A DNA stretch of 64,000 nucleotides from Apteryx mantelli (GCF_036417845.1 NC_089980.1:41042501-41106500), one strand, 5' to 3'; numbered from the stretch's first letter, positions 14,201 through 26,266 are shown. Notes: generated by a model from the letters alone, not told the origin. A program made the numbers and translations.

Positions 14201-15160
14201 AGTGATACACAGTAATGACTGGAGGAACTTTTCATTTCCCTGTGAATTACCAGATCAAGCAGCCTTGTCTAATCCCTCCTTCAGCCTTCAAAGTTGGGAC
14301 GCTTTTATGTTTTTTAATTCTATGCCAAAATCTATTTTTAAAGTTGTTACAGCAATCGCTGCCAGATGTGAGGAGGCAAGTGCCTTCCCCCACTTTTTGT
14401 CCAAAAGAAAGAAGTGAGTGGAATCACTCAGGCATAGACTGAATCTCCCAGATGAGATCCTAAAGCACTGTGCAGTCAGTAGTGAATTAAACCTCACAAA
14501 CCCTCCTGAGTTAGTACTAAGTTCTTTTCACTGATGGAAAGCAAAGAGATGGACAGAGCAAGGGACAGAGAATCTGCAAAGAGGATTTTGGTGTTGTGAG
14601 GAACAAAGAGAGTGAAGGAGGTGTATCTGGCACATCTGACTAAGTGATTTACTAAAGGTGATGTTAGCACTGTCAGTCTTTCCACTGATCTCAGCTGGGC
14701 CTCAGGTGTTCTGATCTCCAGTCCATCTCTTTCACCTCAGTTATTGCAGACTTCAATATCAGAGCTTGCTGAATAACATTCATGACTGGTATATTGGTAT
14801 ATTCAGCACCTAACTTCCGCTCCCAGTTGTTGAGCAACTTGCTCATTGATTCGGAGATTACAAAGCTAGAAGGAGCCAGTGTCATCATTAGTCCGAGCTC
14901 CTGCATACCATAGGCTGCAGGATTACACTGAATTGCTTTTTCTTGGAATTACAGAGAAGCTTTCAGGGGAAAATCTCCTTTTTTTAAAAATATTGCTAGT
15001 GAATGGAGAAATCCACCATCTTACATAAACTGGTTAATTACTCTCACTTCTAAAAAATCACGTTCTTTTCTAGTCATGATTTGTCCAATTTCAGTTCCCT
15101 ATCATGGTTTTATTTATTTGTATGCCAGTTTAAACAGCTTTTCATTATCAAATCTCTGGT
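5216..15160. other. Long non-coding stretch
   Basis: About 10 kb of moderately AT-rich sequence without a frame that looks like a conserved exon. Small features include a C-rich run near 9979-9991 and scattered A/T runs. Open frames of 60-150 codons here lie on both strands and share nothing with known families. A piece at about 13258-13290 carries CCATTGATTTCAGTGAG, which resembles an old amniote repeat also seen at 34.7 kb. Confidence 0.5.
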
Positions 15161-15164
15161 TTTA

Positions 15165-15365
15165 TATAGGCTTTGAGAGACAGTGATCAAGTCAACCCTT
15201 CACCTGATCTTTGTTCAAATAGATTGAGCTCCTGGAGTCTTTCACTGTAGGGCATGTTTTCCAATCCTTTAATCAGCCCAGCATCTCTTCTCTGTACTTT
15301 TTCCGATGTGTTATCATCATTCAGGAATTATTCACAAATAACCTTTTCATTAATCAGGCCATTCT
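15165..15365 (-). mobile_element. Old CR1 LINE fragment
   Basis: The order of motifs is that of an antisense CR1 3' region. CAAGTCAACCCTTCACC is followed by TTGAGCTCCTGGAGTCTTTCACTG, a GGGCATGTTTTCCAATCCTTTAATCA block, and TCTTCTCTGTACTTTTTCC. Read on the minus strand this is the segment just after the end of the reverse-transcriptase frame in CR1. It is much more diverged than the copies at 18.9-20.5 kb, so it is an older insertion. The boundaries are approximate. Confidence 0.7.
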
Positions 15366-15680
15366 TCAGATGGTTGAATAATATATGCCTGATGAATTTA
15401 CAGTAACTTTCCTATCGGTTGGTTATTTTGTTTGTGAATTGTTAAAGTGAACAGCTGCAGATGTTTCTCCTACAGCCTCACTGGCCATAGGAGATGTTTT
15501 CATATGTTGTTAGTCCTTCTTCTGGACAAGCCAGTATGCCATCTGCCATCGATCCCAGCTGAGCCACAATGAAATACCAACATGCCAACATACAAAAATG
15601 TTCTTGTGTCCCAGGATGGAAAGGGACATAAAAAGCAGCCACTCTTGTGTTAACTCAGCCCTTCTCCTTGTTTCCTACAG

Positions 15681-15788
15681 ATTGCCAGAATCATTTGGTA
15701 TGGAAGAAATTCTGAGAGAGCTTACCTTATTATGTGTCAACCATACAAACAAGTCGTAGTGCCTCACTGGGGAAATCCTGAAAAAGGA
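15681..15788 (+). other. Candidate cryptic or unannotated exon (36 codons)
   Basis: A good acceptor with a pyrimidine tract (CTTCTCCTTGTTTCCTACAG) ends at 15680, and a GGA|GTATGT donor follows 15788. The 108 bases between are open in frame 0 with no split codons, beginning IARIIWYGRNSERAYLIM. The frame continues open past the donor to a stop near 15880. I recognise no family, there is no neighbouring exon that clearly pairs with it, and a 36-codon open stretch is not rare by chance. It could be a real exon of a gene I cannot identify, an lncRNA exon or coincidence. Confidence 0.2.
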
Positions 15789-18364
15789 GTATGTTTATCA
15801 CCACAAGAAGCTTCTTACAGGGCTACTTCAGCTAATGCTTTTTACTGTATCTACTGCTTCCTAACCTATCACTCCCAGTGATTTGTCTTAATTACCAGTC
15901 TCTGTGGTTATTGAGTGACACAGTGGGATATTTGTGAGCAAACAGAAGGTTGGTGTGACTGCTGGGCAAAGAGTCAACAGCATAGAAGGTTCTCTGCTCA
16001 TGAGAATGTCTTCAGTCATTCTCATCTGCAACTGAAGGAGTTAGATGCCCACAAGAAATCTGTATCTGTACATACCTATACAAATTTTAGCTCAGTTGAG
16101 TATCAAAGTTGCTTCTTAACTGCAAATTAACCTCACTCCCTTCCCCTTGGTGGCAATGTTTTGCTGTCATTTGCTGCAGTGAAACAGGCGGTGGAAGTTC
16201 CCCTTTGGCTTTTCGTTAGAAAGCCACTTGTCCAATTTCACGTTCTAGACTTCAGCTGAACTCTCCTTTCTTGCTAAAGCATGTTTCCATTGAATGCACA
16301 GCTTGGTGAAGAAATATCCCCTTCCCTATCCTGCCACTTCTCCTGACCCTATTTAAACCAGACAGGTAGTTGTGGTTGGTTTTGCTCTTGGTCTCTTCGA
16401 AGCCATTGAGGTAATACAGCCTGAACTCTCTTCCCAGCTACGTGACACTCAAAACTCTTCCCCTGCCCCTCCAAGGGAAAATCAGAATAATGGGAAAGTT
16501 CAGACTTGCATCCTTGGGTTTCACTCTCTGCGGTTTTGGGCCCTTGGAAGCAGCTCTCAGTGCCACCAGTATGGAAGAAAAGAGCTATTTTCTGCTACTT
16601 TCAGCTAGAAGTTCAGAAAACCATAGCCACTTCCAGGCTCTGGATTGCTTGATCCAGAGTCAAAGGCAACCTCCTTTGTTCCACAGACTTTTTAATTTTG
16701 GTTCAACAGACACAAGTGCTCCCCTGTGTGCTTTCCCTCTCCTTTTCACCCCGCCCCCCCATCACTCCCCAGCCTGTTGCCTGGGAGTCTACAATCTTAT
16801 CATCTCTGCAGGAGAAGATGTGTGTGAACTTCTGCTTCACAGGTCACCAAGACAATGCTGGAGCAAAGGAAGTGGGCAGGCAGAGCCTAGGTGATTTGAC
16901 CCTAAATGTTAAGACAATGGGCTTTCCTGCCATTGTTTCCTGTCAATCTGCCTCACTGCTGGAGCTTATGCGCACTCTGTCCTGGAGGCTAAAAATGCCT
17001 GAGAGCGAAGGGGAAGGGCCATTTCAGACATCTGGGGCCAAAGAAGAGGCAATTTGTTAAACATGTGTAGCCACAAATGAAGCTTTGAGGGAAGGGACTA
17101 CAAATAGCAAACTATTTCCAGATGTTCAAAGTCAATTCAAACATGCCACCTACTGGCCCTGATCTTGGAGACTTGGTAGCAATGGGACAGATGGCACTGA
17201 AGAATCAGCGAAAATGAGCTTCCACACACCCTAAAGACTTCTTGTAAAATATGGTCCCCCTCTCACCTTTTTTGGTCTCTGGACTTTACCCTCAACCCTA
17301 CTCTGCAGAAGGCTTTCATATAGCCAAAAGCTAAAGAAAGCAAGGCAGAGGGCATGCAGGATTTCCCCAGAATCATTCTGCAGAAACAAAACATGTCAGA
17401 GCAACAAAAGCACACACTTCTGAACGTGAAAGTCTGGATTCTGTCTCCCACTGCTGCCAGCACATGCTCATGTGATGCAAGTAGGATGCATTTTTAAATG
17501 TGTCCCCTAGTCTGGGATTCTCCAGCTTTAGAAATAATGGCCTGTGGTTAAGAGGTGCTGAGAACCCTTCACAGTCATTAGCTTCCAAATGGTTAGTGCT
17601 CAGTGCTTCAGAAGCTCTTCATGTCTCAGCTTCTGGGCCTCTGAGGTAGCAGTGGGAGAGATGATGACAGAGAGGAAGGTGGGTCATTTGCCCTGGCTAT
17701 CATGTTTTTTTTGAAGGTGGAGAAGTCTGTGACTCATTTATGAATCCCAAGATAGTGTAAGTCACCACTAGGGAACCTGAAGCCCTTAGGAACCTTGTGT
17801 GCTCTGGATCTCATTGAACTGAAGAAGACACAATTGAGGGGCACATCTGAAATACTGCCATGAACCTCCCTGTGCCTCAGAGCATTTTCAGCTTGCTGAT
17901 TTGAAATACTACCTGTGCAGTTCATAGACAAACAAAATCAAAAGAAAAGTGAAATTAGTCTAACACCAAGGCTGGTAGATATTCTTTCATACTTAAGTGC
18001 CACCAAGGGCAAAACAATGCTATTACAAAAATAGCTGCTCTTTGTTTGAATCCCTCCCAACATTTGGGGTACTTCACTTTGGTCATTCATGTTCTGTTTC
18101 TCCCCTAAAGCTCTGCCACAGGGTTTTGGGCAGGAGTTCAAGTACCTGGCAGCTGGAACCATGCCCCTACTAAACCACCTAAAGACTGACATTCCAGGCC
18201 TCCCCTCATGGAGAAGAGCCTTGGTCTCCTAACTGAGCTTCAGCATCCTGAGTACAAAGCCTGTCAGATTTCATTGTTAACGAGTGAGGAAATAAATTTG
18301 CTCTAATTATTCTACGAAGAGCTTAGATGGAATTTTACAGGGAAGGAGCTTTGTCTACAGATTG
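15789..18364. other. Non-coding stretch
   Basis: I see no repeat or RNA gene here. The longest frame, at 16442-16894 plus, overlaps other open frames and has no domain, splice context or composition suggesting a protein. Confidence 0.5.
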
Positions 18365-18535
18365 CAAGAGCAGCCTGGGAGCCAGTACTCCCAGATTATA
18401 TTTCTGGTTCTGCACCTAATTCACTGAGTGACCCTGAGTAAACCTTAGATCTTGGTTTCCCAATCTGTAAAAAGGGGTAACGATATTGAACTGTCTGACA
18501 TAAATGTTTTGAGGCTTAATTAACAGCACTGAAGA
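18365..18535 (+). repeat. MIR-like SINE relic
   Basis: This is one of the clearest MIR copies in the window. GGGAGCCAGTACTCCCAGATT is followed by TCACTGAGTGACCCTGAGTAAAC, GGTTTCCCAATCTGTAAAAA and GGGGTAACGATATTGAACTG. That order is the MIR sense order: the tRNA-derived part, then GTGACCTTGGGCAAG, then CAGTTTCCTCATCTGTAAAATGGGG. The element predates the bird lineage. Confidence 0.8.
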
Positions 18536-18908
18536 AATCTGAGTTCTCAAATGGAAGATGCTGTAGTAATAATCAAAGAAATATTTCTAGCAGCCTTTGG
18601 TGTTTGGCATTCTTATTCTTTTTCATGTGTGGATGACACAGGCCCTCAATGAGAGAGAACACAGCTTTCAATCTACTAACTGGTGACTGGACATTAAGGA
18701 AAACTGGTCTGTAATTGGGTGATAAACTCACTGAACTTTCATTCCTTCTCAGCCTGTGAAGAACAGGCAGACAGACTTTGGCTCAACTATTTGTTAGTCT
18801 AAAATATTCAAGTAATTATTTTATGCAAACAAATCTTTGTATACAAATTGCAAACTATTCACCGTGACATTTTTTGGAGTAGTTTCTACATGGACAGAGT
18901 GATTAGTG

Positions 18909-19210
18909 AATCACAGAATCACAGCGTGGTTGAGGTCGGAAGGGAGCTTTAGAGATTATCTAGTCCAACCCCACTGCTCAAGCAGGGTCACCTAGAAGAG
19001 GTTGCCCAGGCAACTTTTGAATATCTCCAAGGATAGAGATTCCACAACTTCTCTGGGCAACCTGTTCCAGTGCTCAGTCACCCTCACAGTAAAAAAGTTT
19101 TTCCTTAGACAGAATTTCCTGTGTTTCAATTTGTGCCCATTGCCTCTCATCCTGTCACTGGGCACCACTGAAGAGTCTGTCCCCCTGTCCCTCTTTACAC
19201 CCTCTGCTCA
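18909..19210 (-). mobile_element. CR1 LINE, 5'-truncated copy
   Basis: The left edge reads TCACAGAATCACAG, the reverse complement of the typical avian CR1 3' end. It is followed by GGTTGAGGTCGGAAGGGAGC and TAGTCCAACCCC, then the antisense of the terminal part of the second ORF and the 3' UTR (CCCATTGCCTCTCATCCTGTC near 19138). CR1 elements integrate by target-primed reverse transcription and are usually truncated at the 5' end, as here. The copy reads leftward and is moderately diverged. It is among the best evidence that this is bird DNA. Confidence 0.92.
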
Positions 19211-19935
19211 CATCAACTCACATGGTATTATGTCTGCTCCTTAAGTGGATAACTTTCTGGCAACCAAAGACCTTTCAAGATCATATGATCTCAGATCATT
19301 CAGGTTGGAAAGGAGATCAGGGGGAATCTCAGGAGGTCTTTAGTCCAACCTCCTGCCCAAAGCAGGAGGAGCTCAGCTATAAGACCAGACCAGGTTACTC
19401 AGGGCTTTATCCAACTGGGTCTTGAAAACTTCCAAGGATGGAAACTGCACAACTTCCTTGGGCAACCCGCTCCCCTGCATGACTATCCTCATGGAGAAAA
19501 AGGTTTTCCTTATATCCTGAGCCTGAACCTTTCTTGTTTCACCTTATGTCCATTGTCTCTCATCCTCCCACCATGTAGCACTGTGAAGACCCTGGCTCCA
19601 TCTTCTCGATAACCTCCTCATAGGTACTGGGAGGCTCCTATTAGCCCCCCACCAAAGCCATGTCTTCTCCAGGCTGAACAAGCCCAGCTCCCTCAGCTTC
19701 TCATTGCAGGGCAAGTACTCCAGCGCACAGCCATCTTGCTGGCCTCTGCTGAACTCGCTCCAGTTTATCGATGTCTTTCGACTGGAAGGCCCAAAACTGG
19801 ATGCAGTATTCTAGATGTGGTCTAATGAATGCTTAGGAAAGGGGGTAATCACATCTCTCAGCTTCCTGGCTATGCTCCTGGTGACACAGCCCTGGATACT
19901 GTTGGCCTCCCTTGCTGCCAGGGCACACCGCTGGC

Positions 19936-20226
19936 TCATGCCCAGCTTGCTGTCTGCCAACACCTGCAGGTCCTTTCCTGCAGAGCTGCTCCCCAGCCCA
20001 TTAGGCCCCAGCCTGTATCATTGCAGGGGCTCTTCCTTCCCAAGCGCAGGACTTTGCAGTTGTCCTTGCTGAATTTCATAAGGTTCCTGTCAGCCCATTC
20101 CTCTATCCCATCTAGGTCCCTCTGAATGGTGGTCCTGCACTCAAGCAAATCAACTGCCCCTCCCAATTCGATGTTATCTACAAACCTGATGAGCAAGCAT
20201 TCAGTTGCCTCTTCCAGACCATTCAT
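19936..20226 (-). pseudogene. CR1 reverse transcriptase remnant, C-terminal part
   Basis: The minus-strand frame contains ELGGAVDLLECRTTIQRDLD and EEWADRNLMKFSKDNCKVL, the conserved stretch after the catalytic motif of CR1 reverse transcriptase. The active-site segment that is normally FADD reads FVDN, so one catalytic aspartate is lost. The frame breaks downstream, and the upstream part continues in another frame. The family copies its own RNA at the target site; this copy cannot be active. Confidence 0.88.
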
Positions 20227-20420
20227 AAAGATGTTAAAACAGGACAGGTCCCAAGATAGACCCCTGCAGTACTCCTGTTCTTAGCAGCCTCCAGGTAGAG
20301 TATGACACACCAACCACTACTTTCTAAGCCTGACCATCTAAAACAGTTTTTTACCCATCTGGTAGTCCATCCATCCAAACCATCATGTCCTAACTTAGAT
20401 ACAAGAATATTGTGGGAGAC
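20223..20420 (-). pseudogene. CR1 reverse transcriptase remnant, middle part, other frame
   Basis: The frame just upstream on the minus strand reads SHNILVSKLGHDGLDGWTTR and WVKNCFRWSGLESSGWCVI. These are the CR1 segments preceding the catalytic motif. Next comes a degraded GVYLGTCPVL, which in intact elements is GVPQGSVLGPVL. The change of frame between this piece and the downstream remnant shows an indel. Confidence 0.85.
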
Positions 20421-20462
20421 TGTCAAAAGCCTTGCTGAAGTCATGGTAAAATGGCTGCCAAG

Positions 20463-23400
20463 AAATTGCAGTATGAATATTTGTGTTAATAGTTACATAT
20501 ATTGTATTTACATGTTTGTGCGTGTGTTTGTGTGTATGCACACACTCTTTTTAGGGAGACTTGTGAACCACTGTGGACTCACAATCTAAGAGCCAGTCAG
20601 TGTGGTAGTGATGTGAATTTGAGAGTACAGTATCTAGAACATCTACTCAGTTGTTTTCCACTTTATGGTTTCCATTTTACCTTTGACGAGGATTTTTTAA
20701 AGCAACTGTCTTTGTCCTTACATCCAGCTCCAGCTCATGAGTCAAACAGAACCTCTGGATTTGACTGATTGAGCTATTTCTATCCATAAGTCATTCTCTG
20801 AAGATTTTCCCTCTTCTAACTTCAAAAGGAATTCTAATCTTTTTAACCTCTGCTTTCCCCACTAAATATCAAACATATGGTCCACAGGAGATATGGACCA
20901 CCAACAAATCAGGAAAGCTCATAGACTTAGCTGAAAGAATGGATCTGAGTGAGCCACTCCAGTAGAACAGCATTGGCTCCATGCCTGGCCTGCATAGGCT
21001 TGTCAACATAAGCAGTATGGATCCCTGGTACCATCCGCTCTGTGTATATCTAGGCTTAAAAACTAAACAAGAACTCCAGCTTCAGTAATCATGTACTTGC
21101 TACTGACGCCATGCTCTGTCCTGTGCCTGTTGTCCCATCTCCTGTTGTTTGGAGAAGCTGATCAGAGAGAGGTTTTCCCCAGCAATTAAGAGGTGGGAAG
21201 GTGGAAAAAGAAGTTGGGTGTGCTCCCCATCATGTCTCCTTCTTCTGGCTGGCAACATTATTGTTCTGATGAAGTCAAGGATATGCTCTTAGAGCTGCTG
21301 GGTGCAGAACAGGGCCAGACATGAAAGAAGCAGTGTTTTGGCCATTTTTTAATGGGGTTGGGGAGCTCACTCTCTCAAAGCCTTGAGCCACTCAAGAAGG
21401 ATGGTGCCTGAAGGATCTGCTCTGCTGCAAAACTGGAGTCATTCCTCCCAGTCCCTGAGTGGGTGCTACTCAACTCTGGTACAGCCACACTCAAGACTAT
21501 GGTTCATAATGGGCAACACAATACAGACCTGCGGTGCTCTGAGGTAGGCACTGAATTGTAACTAGCTGGACAGTAGAGGCTTTTTGAAAGTCTGCTCCTT
21601 CATTCATCAGGGAACTCCCATCCAGATGCTGACTGTGGCTCAAAACAATTATACACAAAAGCTGGTGCCAGAGCAGCCAGAACTGGTGCTATAAGGCAGG
21701 CCTCATCCCTCTTTACACCACACAAGTTTCCCAAACCCCATGCCTGGGGATTTCTTCTACTTTTCCCTCCTTGGACAACATTGGGTATGTAATGACACCC
21801 AGCCAGATAACTACAGGAAATAGTTTTTTTCAGACTAGCCTGTCAGCTTGCACTTGAAGACCAGTATTGGCCAGTGTGCTAGAGATGCACTTGCCTAGGA
21901 GTCAAGCAGTGCTACAGTGATGAAATAAAGCAAGTGAAAATTATCACACACCAACAATGCAGAGGTTGATACTGGCATCTGACATAGCCAGTGCAGCTTG
22001 GGTGAGCTGATGGCTGTGTGTTGTTTCTAGTTGATCGTCCACTCAAAATGCACGAAGGACCTTTATAAACATGTGGCTACCCCCCCCCCCCCCGCCCCAA
22101 CAGCAACTGTCATGATAATTACTGTTTCCATTTGCCAAGAGTTGCAGTAACTAGCCTAAGGGCATCCCTTGAGTTGTGTCAGAGCCCTGTGTTCTGACTC
22201 CTGGACCCCTGAATTTTCCGTGCAATTAGAAAGACGGCAATCCTTCCTTTACCACTTCCATGACACAGCACTCAGTGACAATCAGGCAATTACCTGAGTG
22301 GCTTAATGAACCCTCTGAAGCCCTGGGGAGAATGACTGAACTTACTGGTGGATTTTCCCATCTTGTTTTCTGGCAGACAGAAAAGACAATCTCTCGTAAG
22401 GATCTTAGCTGTAAATACAGCAATAGCAGCCTATTTGGGTGGGAGGAGAGGCGATTTCATTGTACAGCCTTCCTACCCATGCAAGGATGTATCTGCATTA
22501 AGCATTCACTGTCTTGAACTGGCTGACCTGTATGTACTCTCTTTTCCTTCCAGGACGGCATCTGCACCACTAGGTTTCAGTGTCAAAGATGCTATTTTGC
22601 AAACAACTGATGATGTTTCCCACATTCAGGGAAGGGTCCTGATCTTTTTGTGCTGGAGACTGTGAATGGTGTCCTTGCTCCTGCTGTGACGTGAGTGTGG
22701 TGTGCCTGTTGGACATAGTGCAATGATGGTCAGGAAATCCTGGGAAGCCAGAGGTGTTTATGGCATGCCGTAGATACTGGAAGGTTTTGCCTGAAATATG
22801 TGGCCAACAGGAGGGAGTCAGAACCCCCTTTGCCCTCGCTATCTAAAGAATGTCTGCTCCCATAGCCCAGCCTGTGTTGCCATGGAGACACGGTCTGCCC
22901 TGATGGCCCTTGAATTCTGATCATTTCAGTGAAAATAATTTGAAGCAATCAGCAGAGACACGGGGCTTGCAGTTACACATACATCCGCACAAATACACAT
23001 GCTCCTGCAACCATCTTCTTTGTGCCATGATTTCTATGAGCAAGCAGGCAAGCTTGCTTGTAAAACACAGCAGCATGTCAGCCAGCAGGGATGGTTACAA
23101 ACATGGCTTTCCCCAGCTCAGATTAGCAAGACTTCCTCCTGCTGCTTGGAACAATGTGTTGTTACCACAACACAACATCAAGTTGAATAAGAAAGCCAAG
23201 TTATATCCACCCAACCTTTAAAACTTTCACCTTCCCTTCACCAATAGACTTTTCTTGTCAGGTTCAAATTATTTGCCTCTGAGTGCTGGAAGAAAATGTT
23301 TCTCTGTTTGCCTTGTATTTATTTGCTGCCCATCAGAAGGTAGTTCTGGTAAGCAAACATCAGGGGGTTCAAGAAAATGACATTGGCCTGCACTAAAATG

Positions 23401-24580
23401 AAGGCTCTTTTCATAGAGAGTTGAGTGCTGGTGGTATTTATTTTGTACAACTCCATTGCAGCTCTGCTTCCTGGGCTGATCTGGACTGCATGCTCTAATT
23501 TCAGTTTTTAGTGGACAGAGAGCCAAATCGCAAAGCCAGAGGCAGCATTGCCCAGCCTCAGTGGAGAGGCCGGCTGAGTCACCTCCATGCATCTCAGCTC
23601 ATAGGTGAGGGACACTGGGAGGGCAGCAGGACAGGTATTCGATGCTTGCTCTAATACTGTTCTTGCGGGACTCTGCTACATATTTGCAAGTGAGACAGTG
23701 GATAGGTGTTGTAGAGAACTTCAGTCTCCCGGTCTGTCAAGCTCGAAAGTTTCTCCAGCTTTCAATTTTGTCTAGAGTTTTTCTCTTAAGACTCCCCCCT
23801 TCTTCAAACAGAGCCTCAACTCTGGCTGGGTCCCAGAGATAGATACCAAATGGCGCTTTTTTTCCCTTTCTTTTGCTCTTTCTTCCTTCTCGTGAAGCTG
23901 GCAGACTCTCCAAACACACATCCAACCAACGCACAGTGCATTCGAAAACAGGCCATCTGGCTGAGCACTCCTTGAGAATGAGAAGACAAGAAAAACAACC
24001 CTCTTGGAGCTGGCAGCCGAAAGGCAGGCAGCCCGTACGTGGACTTGATCTTGTGGTGCAATCCAAGAGCCATCCAATCCAAGGGCATTGCAAAAAAGCT
24101 CTTTCCTAATGAGCAGAATACGGCTGTCTCCAGAAGCAGCTCCAAGTCAACAATTTGAGTGGGATGCTGTAACTCTCCTCGCTGCACATGTGCTCATTAA
24201 TTAAAGCCACTTTGGAAGATGCCCCTGACACCCCCGCTGGGACTGCCAGCCTAGCCTCCCCGAAATCCTGCTTGCTGCTTTGCAGCCCCCTGCTGGGCAG
24301 GGAACTGCAGCTCCCCAAGGGAAGGACAGGGCCATCCAGCATCCAGCTCTTAGCCACAAAACGGACCCATTGCTTTGCTGATGAACAGCTGCACAGGAAG
24401 AATAGCAGTGGAAGGAGGTTGCAGTCCATCTGCTTTGATGTCATTTTTTTTCCCCTCTGAGTTTGGTAACATCCAGAGTGCTCCAGGCATATAACCACTC
24501 TGGGCAAGTTGGTAAGTGACAGGAACGGAAGTGAGCTGAGCAACCCAATATTTTGATTCTTAGCTATTTCTCTGGTGCTT
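20463..24580. other. Non-coding stretch
   Basis: No supported gene is present. A TG-rich short tract lies at about 20515-20545. A C14 tract at 22080-22093, followed by GCCCC, interrupts otherwise ordinary sequence. A MIR-like piece follows it. Several overlapping open frames at 23.7-24.5 kb on both strands look accidental. Confidence 0.5.
22104..22212 (-). repeat. Probable MIR-like SINE relic
   Basis: In the antisense MIR order there is a GATAATTACTGTTTCCATTT block, then AACTAGCCTAAGGGCAT, equivalent to AACTTGCCCAAGGTCAC. TCAGAGCCCTGTGTTCTGAC follows, equivalent to the GCAGAGCCGGGATTCGAAC part. Divergence is high, and the limits are approximate. Confidence 0.55.
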
Positions 24581-24584
24581 ACGG

Positions 24585-24985
24585 GTTAGGTTCACAAAAT
24601 CAGGAAGGCTGTGGCTGAGGTGACTGTAGAACTGTTAGTAGCCAAATCTCTCAGTAATAGAACTAGGGGGCACTCAATGAAACTCATAGAAGATTGGTTT
24701 AAAACCGATTAAAGAAAGTACCTCTTACACAGTGGGTAGTGAACTTCTGGAAGTTGTTGGCCCAGCAGGTTGCAGAGGCAGAAAGTATCAGCAGGCTCAA
24801 AATGGGATTAGACAATTTCAGGCAACAGCTCTGTGAATGGATACCAAAGGGAACTGGCAGGGATGTACAGTCTAACATCCTCAATCTAACAACAGTGAAT
24901 ACTGAGGAAATACAAGGGGAACAGACGAGGAAAGTGCCAGGCTTGTGCGCTCTCTTTGAATAGTCTCTCCTCCTGCCCCTGCTGG
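24585..24985 (+). mobile_element. Ancient CR1 LINE 3' fragment
   Basis: The sense-strand order matches the region after the CR1 reverse transcriptase. AGTAATAGAACTAGGGGGCA is followed by AACTCATAGAAGATT, CTTACACAGTGGGTAGTGAAC, CTGGAAGTTGTTGGCCCAGC and GGGATTAGACAATTTC. In less eroded CR1 copies this is the passage encoding or following TRNARLWNSLPXEV-like residues, with the phrase 'TTCACACAGCGCGTGGTTAAC'. The copy is far more diverged than those at 18.9-20.5 kb and lies in the opposite orientation. Confidence 0.7.
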
Positions 24986-25532
24986 GAGCAGAGCACTAGT
25001 CTGGGGGGATCATTGCTCTGGCCCAGAAGGGTTGTTCTGAGTTCTTGTTGTGGGACTCAGCCCCTGTGCCAGCGTGATATGAAGGTAATATAAATAGGTC
25101 ATTGCCCCCTTAAGTTACCAGAAGGAAGCTAGAATCTGATTTTCTTCAGGAAGTTTCATTTGTGGAATATGTTTCCATGAATGTTAACAGTCACATGCCC
25201 TGGCTTAATCTGTTTGGTCTCCCAGTCCTCCTAATAAGGCCAATGGGAATAAAAAATGTAACTATTTTAAGACAGATCTTGATTAGTTGTAAGATACAGC
25301 AGAGGAGTAGATTCAGTAACCACTCTGCTGTTGTTTTGAAAACTTCTACTAGTTTGCAGCCTAAGTTTATTTATGACCAGTTTATACCCATTTTTAAATC
25401 TTTCCATTTTTAAACTCTAACCTGCTATTAGCCACATTTACTAAAAGTTTTAGGGCATAATTCCTCCCCTACAAATATGTGTGTTCTGTTACGCTAACAA
25501 TGTCCCTTTCATTTTTTATTTTTAACTTACAG

Positions 25533-25673
25533 GAAAGCAAAATAATATGCAAAGACAAGATGAAACAGATGTTTGAGGTCTACATTACAATTCAGACAGA
25601 ATCAGCTGAAGACATCAGAACAAAATGCTTGCAAGTGTTCCTGTGCTATCAGTTACTCAAGGGATAGTTACAG
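25533..25673 (+). other. Candidate exon, probably non-coding
   Basis: A long T-rich pyrimidine tract and TTACAG precede 25533, and a CAG|GTAATA donor follows 25673. The 141-base segment has one open frame that stops at 25665-25667, reading ESKIICKDKMKQMFEVYITI and so on, with no known domain. The splice sites are good, but nothing nearby pairs with it clearly. It could be an lncRNA exon or a decoy. Confidence 0.2.
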
Positions 25674-26266
25674 GTAATACACATTTCAGTACATATTGTT
25701 TCCCTTATAGCCTTTGATGTGATCTCATGAAATGTAGATTCTTTTTAGGAATGTGTTCAGAGCTTGAAGGCAAGTCAGCTGGAGCTTTGGGAGCCTGCCA
25801 CCTCCTGAGACCAGATTCCAAACTTGCTTGATCTATTTGTGTGAATGTGACTGTTGACAAATACAGAACATCAAGATTTATCTCAAAGTTGTGCTGTATG
25901 AGCATCATTTGTGCTTTATAATCCAATAAAAGATTTACGTTTCTCAATTAGGTTTTCTTCAGGTCAGTTCCAAGATTAGATGTAGTGAATGTCCAAACTA
26001 ACCCCAGTGAAAAGGATGCCAGTTGGAACACTTTTCTAGTGAAAATATGGATTTTGAGAGAACAAATATTTTCATAGTAAGTGTCTTCTTTCCTCAAAAT
26101 GTAACCCCCTCTCATAAATCCAAAAGCCTTAAAAGCAAATGAAATTTGATTGTTGGTAGTTTGGGGATTATACCTCTCCCTTTCCCCCAGCATTTTCCAA
26201 TGGAAAATATTCAGGGTTTGGGTTTTCAGTCCTTTGCTGAAATGTCAACATTTTCCAAAGGGTGAA

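Larger units (their letters stand above)
19277..20462 (-). mobile_element. CR1 LINE, about 1.2 kb, degenerate ORF2
   Basis: A second CR1 copy in the same orientation starts about 70 bases after the first. It begins near TTCAGGTTGGAAAGGAGATC and TAGTCCAACCTCC, then runs through the antisense 3' UTR and the C-terminal part of the reverse transcriptase. It belongs to a different subfamily or age class from the copy on its left, since the equivalent regions differ clearly. The 5' part of the element is missing, and the frame is interrupted. The right limit is where CR1 likeness fades, near GTCAAAAGCCTTGCTGAAGTC. Confidence 0.92.

Noticed and set aside
16442-16894. 150-codon plus frame
   Set aside because: It overlaps two other open frames, has no recognisable domain and no convincing splice context; probably chance.
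19002-20125. Plus-strand frames of 80-98 codons at 19.0-20.1 kb
   Set aside because: They are antisense translations of CR1 elements whose coding strand is minus.
20511-20545. TG/CA-rich tract as a microsatellite
   Set aside because: It is interrupted and too short to call a clear repeat array.
23737-24543. Cluster of overlapping 78-145 codon frames on both strands
   Set aside because: Multiple mutually overlapping frames without family resemblance; no splice pairing found.
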